From the NCBI GenBank assembly GCA_028023455.1, contig JAQFVV010012442.1:188001-252000 (forward strand): DNA of 64,000 bases, in the 5' to 3' direction. Both the position numbers and the translations under genes were made by a program. Below the pieces are notes generated by a model. That model was not told the DNA's origin and ran no database searches. It worked only from the letters and a program-made list of their open reading frames with translations. The stretch is from Epiperipatus broadwayi (lineage: Eukaryota > Onychophora > Udeonychophora > Euonychophora > Peripatidae). This document shows positions 23,231 through 38,456 of the stretch, piece after piece; position 1 is the first letter of the stretch; every line of letters begins with the position of its first letter.

Positions 23231-23578
23231 AATCAATATTGTAAATTTTTGTTTATTTATGTATTTATTTTAAGTCTTGTTATCTGTTGTATTTTCACAC
23301 TCTGATGCTGAAGCCTCATTTTTCAGAATTAGCAAAGAAGAAAAGGGTGGATTATTCATTTTGATATTTTTATATTTTCATTGTAAATAAAATTTAGGTT
23401 AACCCACCTGCTTCACATCAGGTTATCCAAATAAATATTAAGGTAAGACTCACTAAATTTATTTTCATAGGTTATTTTACAACACTTATACAGAATACAT
23501 ATTATATGTTTTATTTTGTGATTAACCTTGTATATATATTTTCCAGTATGTTTGACTAATCAACTAGTATCTATCTCT

Positions 23579-23725
<147 letters not shown>

Positions 23726-24340
23726 TGGAGAAACTTGTTAAATAGTTTGATAACATCTGCAAATATGTAATTTAGCTAGTCAGCATCTCAGTTATCTTAA
23801 ATTACTAAAGTTACTTTTTCTATATAATTATGATTTGTAGAGGATGAGTGACATAGGTGGATTTCTACCATGGTGAATAAGGGTTGGATTTGGATAAGCA
23901 TTAATTAGTAAGATGGTAGAGGTTCACATGTGACACATGTACATATGATGATTATTATTTTTATTTTATTTTATTTTTTTATCATTACTATTGTTGTTAT
24001 ACTTCATTGGATTATAAATGTATAATTTTCTTTTATTGATTATTGTTGTTAAATGAGCAAATAGAGTGAAAAATGTAATTAAGATAATTAATAGAAAGAA
24101 GGGTCTTCAAATATTAAGTGTACAAAATTATATAATTTAACATTATTTAATCAAATCTGTGTTTAATGTAAAGGTAATGTTAAAATCATCATCAATGTGT
24201 ATAAAATAGTGTTTTCTTATAATAAATGTTTTGTTGAAATAAGATTCCCTCTAAATTTTTTTATCATATATGTTCGATGGACCATTTCCACACACATATG
24301 TTCAACATAAAAAGCTAGAATATTTATTAATTTAATACCA

Positions 24341-24545
24341 TATGCAATTTATCTCGATGACACTGAATTAATCGATCCAAATACCATAAATGTTAAGAAT
24401 GAATCATACCTTATTTAAAATTGTATCACTTGTCAGTATAAGATTATATGCCATCTATTTAAACACTACAGATTTAATAGATCCTAACATTGTAGTGCAA
24501 AAATATGATTTTACCTTGCTTAGAATAGATAATGATGTGAAATAA
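24341..24545 (+). pseudogene. Duplicated short coding-like segment
   Basis: Two segments 106 bp apart read YAIYLDDTELIDPNTINVKN (24341) and YAIYLNTTDLIDPNIVVQKY (24447), each ending in a stop within 13 further residues. The offset is not a multiple of three, so the pair is not an in-frame protein repeat. It is a tandem DNA duplication of something that may once have coded. Family unknown. Confidence 0.35.
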
Positions 24546-25123
24546 AATGTACCCGATCCTTATCATTGTTTATACTTTATTTATTGTACTGACTAATTTT
24601 CACAACAGTTCTTATTACTTAACAGTCATATTGTAATAGGATAGATTTGTTGTTCACAGAGCAGAGCCCTGACATTAGTTCATTATTTATGCAACACTGA
24701 TGTAGCTGTTCAATCTAAATTAAATGCAAATATATTGATTATTATTGCAGTGATCCCAAGCATATTAGATGGATGGCATGATTGGTCTAGCATGTACTTG
24801 GATGGCAAGAGAACTAAATATATCATGATTTGAGTTAATTCAAAAATTGCTTTTTTGATGACTTAGTAAATGTTTATAATATAATTAAATAAACTATATA
24901 AAATTGCTGTTTATAAATGCTTTTCTCATTCCCATTTGCATTCTAGATGACCACGATACCCCCCCTTCCGAACTGAGCTAAGCTATAGAGTAGTAGTATA
25001 ATAGGAGTCTTAGCAATAAGTAGAGATGTAATTTAAAATTATAAATTTATTCTATCTTGTATAGAATTGGTGCCTGGGCATTTATTTGTATATAATGCAA
25101 TATAGATGAAGAGAGTAGAGGTT

Positions 25124-25226
<103 letters not shown>

Positions 25227-25438
25227 ATTTTGACTAATATACAAAATAAAACCTATTACATTGTTATTTATGTGATTAATATACAAAATTCAAGCTATTG
25301 TGGTTTACATAGATGTCCCAATAGATTTATTTAAATCCCAGTCCACACACAAACATGTGGTCTATTATAAAATAATTATAAAATAATTAAATCATAAAAA
25401 AATACAATAAATGTTTAAAATTTAAAGTTATCTCATTA

Positions 25439-25543
<105 letters not shown>

Positions 25544-25798
25544 AGGTTTACATAAAATACATAAACATCACACAGGTGTGAGGAATAATTTACTATTTAA
25601 TATTGCCATAAATCAATAAATGAAATTTAGTTATTATACATATATTATAACATATTTACTATGCATGTGCAAGCACATAAAATGTATGTGTTCACTGGTG
25701 TTTATAACACACCTTTTAATATGTCACAATATTATTATATTTTTCATAATTAATTCAATATGGAAAGTATATAAAATTCACAAATTTGTGTGTATATA

Positions 25799-25838
<40 letters not shown>

Positions 25839-25861
25839 TATTTGCATATATACATTTTTAT

Positions 25862-25864
25862 GGC

Positions 25865-25904
<40 letters not shown>

Positions 25905-25908
25905 GCCA
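25862..25908. repeat. TA-centred palindrome at the 5' LTR edge
   Basis: GGCACAATA, TA core, TATTGTGCC. The right arm includes the first bases of the LTR (TGTGCC), the left arm is the inverted copy outside it. Confidence 0.85.
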
Positions 25909-28900
25909 TTACAATTTAGCCACTAGCTAAATTTATAGTAATGTGCATGTAAAAAAGGTAAACCAAAATCATCATCACATTTTTATATAACCATAAAAGA
26001 AGCTGTAGGGCATCCAAGTTCATACCCTACAACGTCCAGTTCTAAAAGCTTTAGACAGAAAGAGAGTGGGACAACAATTATATGCTTTTACATTTAAACC
26101 ATTTAATATTTACATTTTCTGTTAAAAAGCAAAGTTACAACGCATATGTTTAGGCAGTGTATGTGTAAACTATTTAATTGTTTTATATTTCAAATATTCA
26201 ACATTTTAACTTTCTTTAAAACTAACCTATGCTTGATCAGTTCTAATATCTTATTCTATACTTCTATTTTCCTTTCTATAATTGTAATTGGGATTTAAAA
26301 GTTACAGATTTATTTAAATAATAGGGTCATAATTACTAAGCTAGCAATTATATTTATTAATGTTAGTTTATGAATGATTTGAAATAATGAAGGATGTGTG
26401 TACATTACATACAGAAATTTACATTTATTAAATATTGAAAGAAAAGGGAAAGATTAAATCTGTCAAATTATTTTTTTTGTACAATTTTATGTTAAAAGAG
26501 GAAATATGTTTAATCAGATATCTATCTTTGTAGCAATTTTGTTTTTGTAAATAATTGTTTGTTACTTTGGGAACTCTATTTTTGAAATTGTCTTATCTTA
26601 AGATCTAAAAAAGGAAGCTCAAAGATTTGAAATGTTACCTAGATGTAAAAAAAAGAAAGGAAATCAGGATTAAGTCTATTTTTTTAAAACAAAAGTGTCT
26701 GGAAAAAGGATTAAACTTTTCAGTTGAAAAATAATTTAGTTGAAAATAAATTAGAGATCTAATTAAAATGAATTTGTCCAAAAATAGCAAGTGACGCTAT
26801 CTCTGATTGGTTAAGTTAGCTAAAAATTGGATATAAAAAGCTGTCTGGAATTATTATTTTTTTTTTGTGATTATGATTCAGATTATTACACTATTAAATT
26901 GAATGTTGAAAATATAAGAAATGGCTGTCTAGAAAAATTATATGTATGTCCTATCATGGCTCGACCATCTGGGGAAGCTGCACATCAAGGAGGAAAGAAA
27001 AGATGTTGTGTCTAAAATAATATTCTACACCATTCAACTGACCAGAGAAATAAGATGTTTTTAATAGAAGGAAGAAAGCATTCACCTGCATTCAAAGAAG
27101 ATGAATTAATCTACTGATAAATATTAATCATCAAGTCCAATTAATTGTTCCAACACCTGATTTTAAACTCAAGAAAATTTATAAAGGTGAAAACAACTGC
27201 TGTATTTCATCCACTAAAAGAATCAGGCTTGACAGGAAGAGAAGAAAAAATTAATATAATGATTTCCAAAGTGTCCACTAAAGCAAATAACCTCAATAGA
27301 GTCATCATCATCAAATAGTTATACATCTCAAGAAAGAGATTGTTCCCACGTAAAATGGAAATGGTAGCTGCAGAATTATAGACATTATACAAGACAAGTT
27401 TGAACCCTTGTAAATTCACCACAAACAAAAGATCGGTAATATGACTTTTTATATCTATTTTCTTTATGATATCAGAGTCTTAATAAACATTTTAGCAATA
27501 AAGTGGTAAATTTTATTTAAAGAACTTTTAAAGACTATTCAGATCGATTAAAAACAAGAATGTCTTACTAATAATAACTTTGAGCTTCATAAATGATCTT
27601 GAATGTATCAAAATTATTTGTTTATTAATTTTACAGTTATGAAAATTATTAATGTGTAAAACAATTTTTTATGGTATTATGATTTTAGTTTTAACTAATA
27701 TATTATTATTATTTTGGTTTTAAATAATATTTTGTTATTATTGGATAAAACACGCACATACATAATAATATTTTTATATGTGTATAATTGCAAGTGAATG
27801 TGAAGTAACAAATAGTATTAGAATATTAGATTATTTTGTTTCAAGTTAAGTATAGCATTTCAGAGGTAGAAGAGAGGGGGAGAAAATAATTTAAAACTTG
27901 TTTCTAAAACTTGCTCTTTCAATTCTACTAACATTTTTTTGTTACATTCTACTTACATGTTAGATTTATAATGAGCAGATAATTTTTTTTTCTTGAAATA
28001 CTTTTCTCCCGGAGTGAAAATCATGGTCAATGTGATGTGCAACTTAATACAAAATACATTTGAAGGGAAAGGGGGAAGAACTTGAAATTAATCTGAGAAT
28101 TGTTATATAATCAATTATTATCATTATTATTATTCATGTCAATTTTCATGTTTATCTAGAAATTTTTATGTATATGTTAGAAATGCTGTAATAAATATTA
28201 GTTTGTTTTATTAAACGAGGCGTATATATTTCATTAAGTGTAATCTTTATTAAGTGTGATTATTCATCGTCAATGGTTAAATATTAGTTGTTTAAAATAT
28301 GATTAAATATGCTAAGATTAACAATAATTATGAATTTCTTTATAAAAATTAATTTTATGTTTCGGCTTAGTCCTGGAGCTGTTGTTGAAACCCTTGTCAT
28401 TATCATTATTATCATCATCATCATCATCATCAACTTTTTAATTAATGAGCTGTTTAACTGTTTCAAGGTCATAAATAAATATTGATTTTATAATATTTAG
28501 TGATTTCTTAGTATTATTATAACCACATCCCATCATCTATTTCATGCAAGGATGAGTGAATTGCCATCCTAAATTAGTTATATATAATCTGAGCTAGTAA
28601 ACTTATAAAAATATTGAAACACATTTGTTATGATAAGATCTGAGAAATGATTTATGTCTAATATAATCCACTTTGGTTTATAGATGGTTTACTTTACCTA
28701 AATATTAGTGAGTATAGTGATATGGCTCAAAAAGCAAAATCTCCCATTTTATTAGAAATAAGTACCAAGAAAGGATTCAAACCCGGTACATGTGAAAATG
28801 TTATTAGATATAACTGTGTCTAGATTCAAATAATCTAGTGGTGCCCTGCTAGACCATATTCACTTAGTATTTGTTTAAACATGCACTTAATATCAAACCG

Positions 28901-29193
28901 AGAAATGAAAGTGGAGAAGATCTACTGTCTGTATACCTGAGTTATATTTTATTGAATTACTAGTGTACTCACCTCACGTGATTTCATATACCTGAGTTAT
29001 AATAGTTGTTATTAATAATTTGTTTATAATTCTTGATATTTGGATCTTGAGAAATCCAACTTTATTTTAAATATTATGATCTTCTATATTGTAGACTACT
29101 CAGGTATGGTGATTGTTATTTGAATGACCTTTAAGTTTGTTACAATGAACTCCTTTACTTGGATCTTATTTGAACACATATAATTAGGTTACA
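25902..29193 (+). repeat. 5' LTR of the gag-only element (3292 bp)
   Basis: Collinear with 32842-36180. Lacks ~40 bp present in the 3' LTR near 33030-33070. TATA box at 26832-26840 gives a U3 of roughly 0.95 kb and an R+U5 of about 2.3 kb, which is very long. An 80 bp segment with repeated TATACCTGAGTTATA near 28935-29003 is shared with the 3' LTR but not the solo LTR. The last 50 bp contain a near-copy of the LTR end (GTTACAATGAACTC at 29139). Confidence 0.9.
26832..26840 (+). promoter_or_regulatory. 5' LTR TATA box
   Basis: TATAAAAAG preceded by TGATTGGTTAAG and AAAATTGGA (inverted CCAAT motifs). Confidence 0.6.
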
Positions 29194-29194
29194 A

Positions 29195-29212
29195 TGGTGC
29201 TCAACGTGGAGC
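29195..29212 (+). promoter_or_regulatory. Primer-binding site, tRNA-Lys type
   Basis: TGGTGCTCAACGTGGAGC lies one base after the LTR end. It differs from the tRNA-Lys1,2 complement TGGCGCCCAACGTGGGGC at three positions. Confidence 0.85.
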
Positions 29213-30510
29213 CTGATATTTTACCATATACCTGAAAAAGGGAGTCTATAGAATGATAGGAGATGTGTGGTTTAAAATAGAGAAATTTTTTTTAGTATTT
29301 TTTTTTTCAGTAAAAACTTTTTTTGTCTGACAAAATTTTCTTGGCCAAACAGTCTTATTTTAGATGATGATGTTTAATATGGTTTAATTTTTCATTGATG
29401 ATGATAAAATAGGTACAGCCAAAGCAGTTTAGTTTTTTTTTATCAATTTTGAAAATGGAGATGAATATCACAACTTAAGACAAAGGTGAAATAAATAATA
29501 GAATTTTTTTTGTTTGTTTTGGAACATTAAAATGATTTATTGCCAGATAGGATAGGCATAGTAATAGTGATGAATTATGGAATAGTAGTCTCATGTGTGT
29601 TGGGGAGTTCATTTTGTAAAAAGTCTAAGATTTTAGAGGTTTGATTGGATGGTTGATCGTTGGAGTTTGGTTGGTTAGATTGCAGTTTTGATGATGAGTG
29701 AAGAGTTTTGTCATTGCCTTGAGAATGTTATGTATTCGTGTAACTCATGAATGATCAAACCCATTCACTTTTCCAACCCAATTTATATGTTATCTTTATT
29801 TTATCATGAAGCAGTTAACAGCAGACCTGCCATGATATCAGCCTATAAGTCTCCAAGAGAGAGAGCATGGCATAGTTTTCCAATCCAGTTATATGTTATT
29901 CTTATGTTATCATGAAGCAGTTAACAGCAGTCCTGCCATGATACCAGCCTATAATACTACAAGAGAGAGAGCAAGGTTTCATTTTTGTAGTCTATAATAA
30001 GCAGGGCATTCCTTGATACTTGCCACATAAGTCTCCAAGAGAGAGAGCAAGGCATAGTTTATCTACTTTAGCCCCTAAGACTTAAAATACTTCTTTTATT
30101 GCAACAGAGTTTGTTTCATTCAATCAAGGGTTGTGGTAGTTAATAGTGATCGAATTGGGATGATCTTCTGAGTGTTCATGATACATTGTGTGATTATAGT
30201 GCTATGACTGAATTTTTTATTTATCTCAAGATTGTGAATTGCTAATCATTCTATGGACTGTCAATATCTGTCAGTTTCTGGGAGAATGGATGATTGTATA
30301 AATTGGGCTATTGCAGACAGACATGCACTATATAGATTATTGTTATGTAGTTCATCAAATAAGGACATTAATTTTTTTTTGTATTTGTAATGCATAATAA
30401 GGTGAAAAGCAAATCAGTCAGTTAGACAAAGATAGGTGTCTGACAAGGAAAGGATGTGTAGGTTTTTGATGGTCAGGTAAGTACAGATGGGATATATATA
30501 GTTTTATAAC
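29213..30510 (+). other. Leader of the gag-only element
   Basis: Non-coding. A ~105 bp unit is tandemly repeated at 29769-29875 and 29876-29974, with a partial third to about 30055. Each full unit contains ATCATGAAGCAGTTAACAGC and CAAGAGAGAGAGCA. Parts of the leader (30108-30290) match 54736-54910, so the element at 54 kb is a relative. Confidence 0.7.
30474..30482 (+). promoter_or_regulatory. Candidate splice donor in the leader
   Basis: CAGGTAAGT is a perfect match to the metazoan 5' splice-site consensus and lies 30 bp before the gag ATG. No acceptor is assigned. Confidence 0.35.
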
Positions 30511-32719
30511 ATGAGTGAACTAAATTATATTATGGAAGAGGTTATGTAAGAGGAGGGTGTCCCAATCCCAGTGATCAGTGATCATTTTATCCCGAAGAAG
30601 AGGATAAAGAAATTGCCTTTAAAAAAGCTCAAGAAAAAGAGGAAATAGAGGAAAATGCCTCTAAAGTCAGCAGCAATAATAAGGCCTCAAGTATAAAAAT
30701 GGTAGATGAGGAGCCAGAAGTGGGCCAGGCTCAGATAGCAAAGATGGCACCATCAGACATGGACATGATAATGCAGATGCTCAGAAGTAAGAGAGAAGAT
30801 AGTAAGCAAGGGATGGTAAATCTAGAACAAAAGATGGAGAAAAATATAGAAAGTCTAAGAGAAGAGAGTAAGAAAAGTATGGAAAGGCTAGAACAAAAGA
30901 TAGGTCAATCTGTAGAGAAAACTATAGAAAATTTGAGAGAAGATCTAAAAGCAAAGATAGATCAATCTATTGAAAACAACAGCCAAATGATCGTAGCCTT
31001 GGAAACTAAGATTGAAAAATCCCATATAGAGTACAAGAACAGTTTACTTCATTAGAGGATAGGATAGAAGGAGTTTGTAGATCTATGAAAGTGGCAAAAC
31101 AGGAGGGCTGTCAGGGACTTCAGTCATTAAAGGCTCAAGTGGAGCAGTCTATTGAAGAAAATAAGAAAGAGATTCAGTTAGTAAGAATGAGGTCCATGGG
31201 TTAGTCTCCCAATCCATATCAGAATGCATAGAAAAGAATGTCGGAATAACTTCTGCAGGAATTAGTATCAGATCAGAGGAGGTGGTAGCCAAAGTGGACT
31301 CATATAAGGAAGCCACCTTGAGCTGTGTAGATCAGGCCTTCACTATGAAAAATAAGTTTAGTGGCTTAGAAAAGGAAATATGAGAAGTTAAGGGAAGCAT
31401 GGCCAATGAGTGTGTACAAATTGACTAAAATCTTAGGAAAGAATTGGGTAAACAAATGGTTAGCTTTAGGGAGGAAATAGTAAAAAGGGACAAGTCAAGT
31501 TCTTTAGAAGAAAGACCCAGAATGAGTCTACATGAATTGGGTGTTATGTTGGAAAAGGTTGAGGAGAACCAGAAGGCCTATGTTGTGGAATACATGAACC
31601 CCAAGATGGATGATCTCTACCATAAAATAGGGTAATTAAAAGATTGTATTAATGTAAAGCTGCAGAATCGGTCAAACATAAATTCAGGGCAGAATGATGG
31701 TAGCACCAGTCCAGATGACTGTAGGGATAGCTCAGAACAGAGTCAGTCAGAGAAAAGGATGCCTACTTTAGGTAAAAATCCACAACTTAAAAAATTAGTA
31801 GATAGGGCTGACCATACCAGTAAAGATGAATATAGAGTAGGAGGGTCAATGACCTCAAATTTAATTAAAATTAAGGCCTTTAGTGGGGAAAGCAGGGAGA
31901 ACCCCTTAGAGTATCTGTATACCTTGGAAGAACTCTTTTCTGTGTGTAGGCTGAGTGAACAGGAAAAGTTGGCCATTGCATGTAACTATCTTTATGCCTA
32001 TGCTAAGGTATGGTGGCTGTCCCTATTTCAAAAGCCCACTACCTTTGGAGATTTTCATTGTGTTATCTTAGCCTGTTTTTGGAGTGAAGATAGGCAGGAC
32101 CAGGTGCACTACCAGATTACACAGGAAAAGTATGGTGGTACCAAAAGTAGCTATACACAATTTTTCAGAGGGGAAGGCAGTTAAGTTGAAAAGTGTGACT
32201 GCATTTCCCCTCTCAGAGCACCAAATCCTGAGAATACTCCGACACAATCTTCCCCGAAGCATTGAACAAATGCTAATTGCTGCTTATTGCCACAGTATAG
32301 AGGAAGCATCAGAAATCCTGGATGCTCTAGAAATTTCAGAGCTAGATTCAGAGACTAGGCCCAAGAGCACCAAGGAGAGGTATAGTTATAATGTCTCTAG
32401 TCTGAATCTAGGTGATCAGAAACGTGATGAGAATCTTGGTAGTTATGGATATAGGAATAATTATAGGACTAGGCCTCCTAATCAATCCTGGGGAGATTCT
32501 GGGGATAGTTTTGTGAAGAAAGTAATTCCTAGAAACAAGCGACCCTATACCAGTGAAATTACCACAGTGCTGAAAAAGCCAAATGAAAAAAATAAAGATC
32601 TCAAAAGGGACTGAATGTAAGTTTGCAATTTTATGCAGACCACAATATGCTTTGTACAAAGGAAAAGATCTCCAAATAAATTATTTTAATTTTTCTAATG
32701 AAAAATATGATATTTACCA
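30511..32719 (+). pseudogene. Gag-like protein of the gag-only element
   Basis: Possible start at ATG 30511 (MSELNYIMEEVM, then a stop). The main frame is open from 30582 to 31055, with later open pieces at 31444-31635, 31759-32184 and 32084-32614. N-terminal half: long charged coiled coil (EQKMEKNIESLREESKKSME). C-terminal half: Ty3-type capsid core, with IKAFSGESRENPLEYLYTLE, ACNYLYAYAKVWW, then EGKAVKLKSVTAFPLSEHQI and SIEEASEILDALE. This order matches the retrotransposon gag domain ('F.G....P..fl......L...A..WW'). Two shifts and several stops break it. Coding sense continues to about 32719 (FAILCRPQYALYKGKDLQIN). No CCHC knuckle is visible. Without pol, the particle would need enzymes from another element. 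Confidence 0.8.
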
Positions 32720-32829
32720 GTAGATAATTTTTTTTTAATTATTAGTGTGTTTATTATTATTAGTGTATTTATTAATTAGGATTTTTTTTATTAAATATAG
32801 TTAAAACAAAAGTGCTGATGATTTTATCT

Positions 32830-32841
32830 GAAGGGGGGGGG
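32830..32841 (+). promoter_or_regulatory. Polypurine tract
   Basis: GAAGGGGGGGGG immediately before the TGTGCC of the 3' LTR, the expected plus-strand primer position. Confidence 0.85.
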
Positions 32842-35800
32842 TGTGCCATTACAATTTAGTCACTAGCTAAATATATAGTAATATGCATGTAGAAAAGGTA
32901 AACCAAAATCATCATCACATTTTTATATAACCATAAAAGAAGCTGTAGGGCATCCAAGTTCACACCCTACAAGGTCCAGTTCTAAAAGCTTTACACAGAA
33001 AGAGAGTGCAACAACAATTATATGCTCTACTTGTTTGTGTGTTGATAGAAAGGTAATTCACACATTTAAACCATTTAATATTTAAATTTTCTGTTAAAAA
33101 GCAAAGTTATAATGCATACGTATAGACAGTGTATGTGTAAACTATTTAATTGTTTTATATTTCAAATATTCAACATTTTAACTTTCTTTAAAACTAATCT
33201 ATGCTTGATCAGTTCTAATATCTTATTCTATACTTCTATTTTCTTTTCTATAATTGAAATTGGGATTTAAAAGTTACAGATTTAATTAAATAATAGGGTT
33301 ATAATTACTAAGCTAGCAATTATATTATTTAATGTTAGTTTATGAATGATTTGAAATAATGAAAGATGTGTGTACATTACATACAGAAATTTACATTTAT
33401 TAAATATTGAAAGAAAAGGAAGGATTAAATCTGTCAAATTATTTTTTTGTACAATTTTATGTTAAAAGAGGAAATATGTTTAATCAGATATCTATCTTTG
33501 TAGCAATTTTGTTTTTGTAAATAATTGTTTGTTACTTTGGGAACTCTAATTTTGAAATTGTCTTATCTTAAGATCTAAAGAAGGAAGCTCAAAGATTTGA
33601 AATGTTACCTAGATGTAAAAAAAAAAAGAAAGGAAACAAGGATTAAGTCTATTTTTTTTTTTAAAACAAAAGTGTCTGGAAAAAGGATTAAACTTTTCAG
33701 TTGAAAAATAATTTAGTTGAAAATAAATTAGAGATCTAATTAAAATGAATTTGTCCAAAAATAGCAAGTGACACTATCTCTGATTGGTTAAGTTAGCTAA
33801 AAATTGGATATAAAAAGCTGTCTGGAATTATTATTTTTTTGTGATTATGATTCAGATTATTAGACTATTAAATTGAATGTTGAAAATATAAGAAATGGCT
33901 TGCTAGAAAAATTATATGTATGTCCTATCATGGCTGGACCATCTGGGGAAGCTGCACATCAAGGAGGAAAGAAAAGATGTTGTGTCTAAAATAATATTCT
34001 ACACCTTTCAACTGACCAGAGAAATAAGATGTTTTTAATAGAAGGAAGAAAGCATTCACCTGCATTCAAAGAAAATGAATTAATCTACTGATAAATATTA
34101 ATCATCAAGTCCAATTAATTGTTCCAACAACTGATTTTAAACTCAAGAAAATTTATAAAGGTGAAAACAACTGCTGTATTTCATCCACTAAAAGAATCAG
34201 GCTTGACAGGAAGAGAAGACAAATTAATATAATGATTTCCAAATTGTCCACTAAAGCAAATAACCTCAATAGAGTCATCATCATCAAATAGTTATACACC
34301 TCAAGAAAGAGATTGTTCCCACATAAAACGGAAATGGTAGCTGCAGAAATATAGACATTATACAAGACAAGTTTGAACCCTTGGAAATTCACCACAAACA
34401 AAAGATCGGTAATATGACTTTTTATATCTATTTTTTTTATGATATCAGAGTCTTAATAAACATTTTAGCAATAAAGTGGCATATTTTATTTAAAGAACTT
34501 TTAAAGACTATTCAGATCGATTAAAAACAAGAATGTCTTACTAATAATAACTTTGAGCTTCATAAATGATCTTGAATGTATCAAAATTATTTGTTTATTA
34601 ATTTTACAGTTATGAAAATTATTAATGTTTGAAACAATTTTTTTATGGTATTATGATTTTAGTTTTAACTAATATATTATTATTATTTTGGTTTTAAATA
34701 ATATTTTGTTATTATAGGATAAAACACGCACATACATAATAATATTTTTATATGTGTATAATTGCAAGTGAATGTGAAGTAACAAATAGTATTAGAATAT
34801 TAGATTATTTTGTTTCAAGTTAAGTATAGTATTTCAGAGGTAGAAGAGAGGGGGAGAAAATAATTTAAAACTTGTTTCTAAAACTTGCTCTTTCAATTCT
34901 ACTAACATTTTTTTTGACATTATACTTACATGTTAGATTTATAAAGTATGTGTGCTAATGAGCAGATAATTTTTTTTTCTTGAAATACTTTTCTCCCGGA
35001 GTGAAAATCATGGTCAATGTGACGTGCAACTTAATACAAAATACATTTGAAGGGAAAGGGGAAAGATCTTGAACTTAATCTGAGGATTGTTATATAATCA
35101 ATTATTATCATTATTATTATTCATGTCAATTTTCATGTTTATCTAGAAATTTTTATGTATATGTTAGAAATGCAGTAATAAATATTAGTTTGTTTTATTA
35201 AACGAGGCGTATATATTTCATTAAGGGTAATCTTTATTAAGTGTGATTATTCATCATCAATGGTTAAATATTAGTTGTTTAAGATATGATTAAATATGCT
35301 AAGATTAACAATAATTATGAATTTCTTTATAAAAATTAGTTTTATGTTTAGGCTTAGTCCTAGAGCTGTAGTTGAAACCCTTGTCATTATCGTTATCATC
35401 ATCATCATCATCATCATCAATGTTTTAATTAATGAGCTGTTTAACTGTTTAAAGTCCATAAATAAATATTGATTTTATAATATTTAGTGATTTCTTAGTA
35501 TTATTATAACCATATCCCATCATCTATTTCATGCAAGGATGAGTGAATTGCCATCCTAAATTAGTTATATATAATCTGAGCTAGTAAACTTATAAAAATA
35601 TTGAAACACATTTGTTATGCTAAGATCTGTGAAATGATTTATGCCTAATATACTCCACTTTGGTTTACAGATGTTTTACTTTTACCTAAATATTAGTGCG
35701 TATAGTGATATGGCTCAAAAAGCAAAATCTCCCATTTTATTAGAAATAAAGTACCAAGAAAGGATTCAAACCTGGTACATGTGAAAAGGTTATTAGATAT

Positions 35801-36180
35801 AACTGTGTCTAGATTCAAATAATCTAGTGGCGCCCTGCTAGACCATATTCACTTAGTATTTTTTTAAACATGCACTTAACATCAAACCAAGAAATGAAAG
35901 TGGAAAACATCTACTGTCTGTATACCTGAGTTATATTTTATTGAATTACTAGTGTACTCACCTCACGTGATCATATACCTGAGTTATAATAGTTGTTATT
36001 AATAATTTGTTTATAATTCTTGATATTTGGATCTTGAGAAATCCAACTTTATTTTAAATATTATGATCTTATATATTGTAGACTACTCAGGTATGGTAAT
36101 AGTTATTTGAACGACCTTTAAGTTTGTTACAATGAACTCCTTTACTTGGATATTATTTGAACACATTTAATTAGGTTACA
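32842..36180 (+). repeat. 3' LTR of the gag-only element (3339 bp)
   Basis: Starts TGTGCCATTACAATTTAG and ends GGTTACA. TATA box TATAAAAAG at 33809-33817. Closest to the 5' LTR, more distant from the solo LTR at 13164-16590. Confidence 0.9.
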
Positions 36181-38239
<2,059 letters not shown>

Positions 38240-38456
38240 AATCATCTCTTTATATTTAACAAGACCAACTTAGATTTTAAATATAATCCATTCTGTTATA
38301 TTTGGCGAACCTAACTGTGAAGCATTAAGTTAATGATTTCTAAACATTAAATATAATTGATTATATTACATTTAATACATCAACTGGGATGATTAAATGT
38401 CGTTCCGTTATATTTGATGCCTCAACTAAGGCTATCAAATAGGCTTTCCCGTTATA
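38240..38456 (+). repeat. Four ~65 bp tandem units resembling primer-site units
   Basis: TTATATTT or TTACATTT recurs at about 38250, 38297, 38365 and 38408. Each is followed by a CCAACT/CTCAACT-like stretch (for example GATGCCTCAACTAAGGC). The spacing and the TTATATyTGG-like start resemble the array at 17586-18020, but no LTR or gag is seen beside it. Confidence 0.4.

Larger units (their letters stand above)
25902..36180 (+). mobile_element. Gag-only LTR retrotransposon with ~3.3 kb LTRs
   Basis: 5' LTR 25902-29193, internal region 29194-32841, 3' LTR 32842-36180. LTRs start TGTGCC and end GGTTACA. A primer site at 29195-29212 matches tRNA-Lys1,2 in 15 of 18 bases. A polypurine tract, GAAGGGGGGGGG, ends at 32841. 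The internal 3.65 kb codes only for a gag-like protein; no protease, RT, RNase H or integrase sequence is visible. A possible 4 bp target duplication ATAT (25898-25901 and 36181-36184) is uninformative because the 5' flank is TA repeat. The structure fits a non-autonomous TR-GAG or LARD-like element mobilised in trans. LTRs B and C are very alike with small indels. Confidence 0.88.

Noticed and set aside
28284-28472. Met-rich minus-strand frame also found at 35271-35459
   Set aside because: The Met run is the ATCATC repeat of the LTR read in reverse; its presence in both copies follows from LTR identity.
31743-31976. Minus-strand frame opposite the gag-like protein
   Set aside because: It is the shadow of the gag-like coding strand, which has the recognisable capsid motifs.
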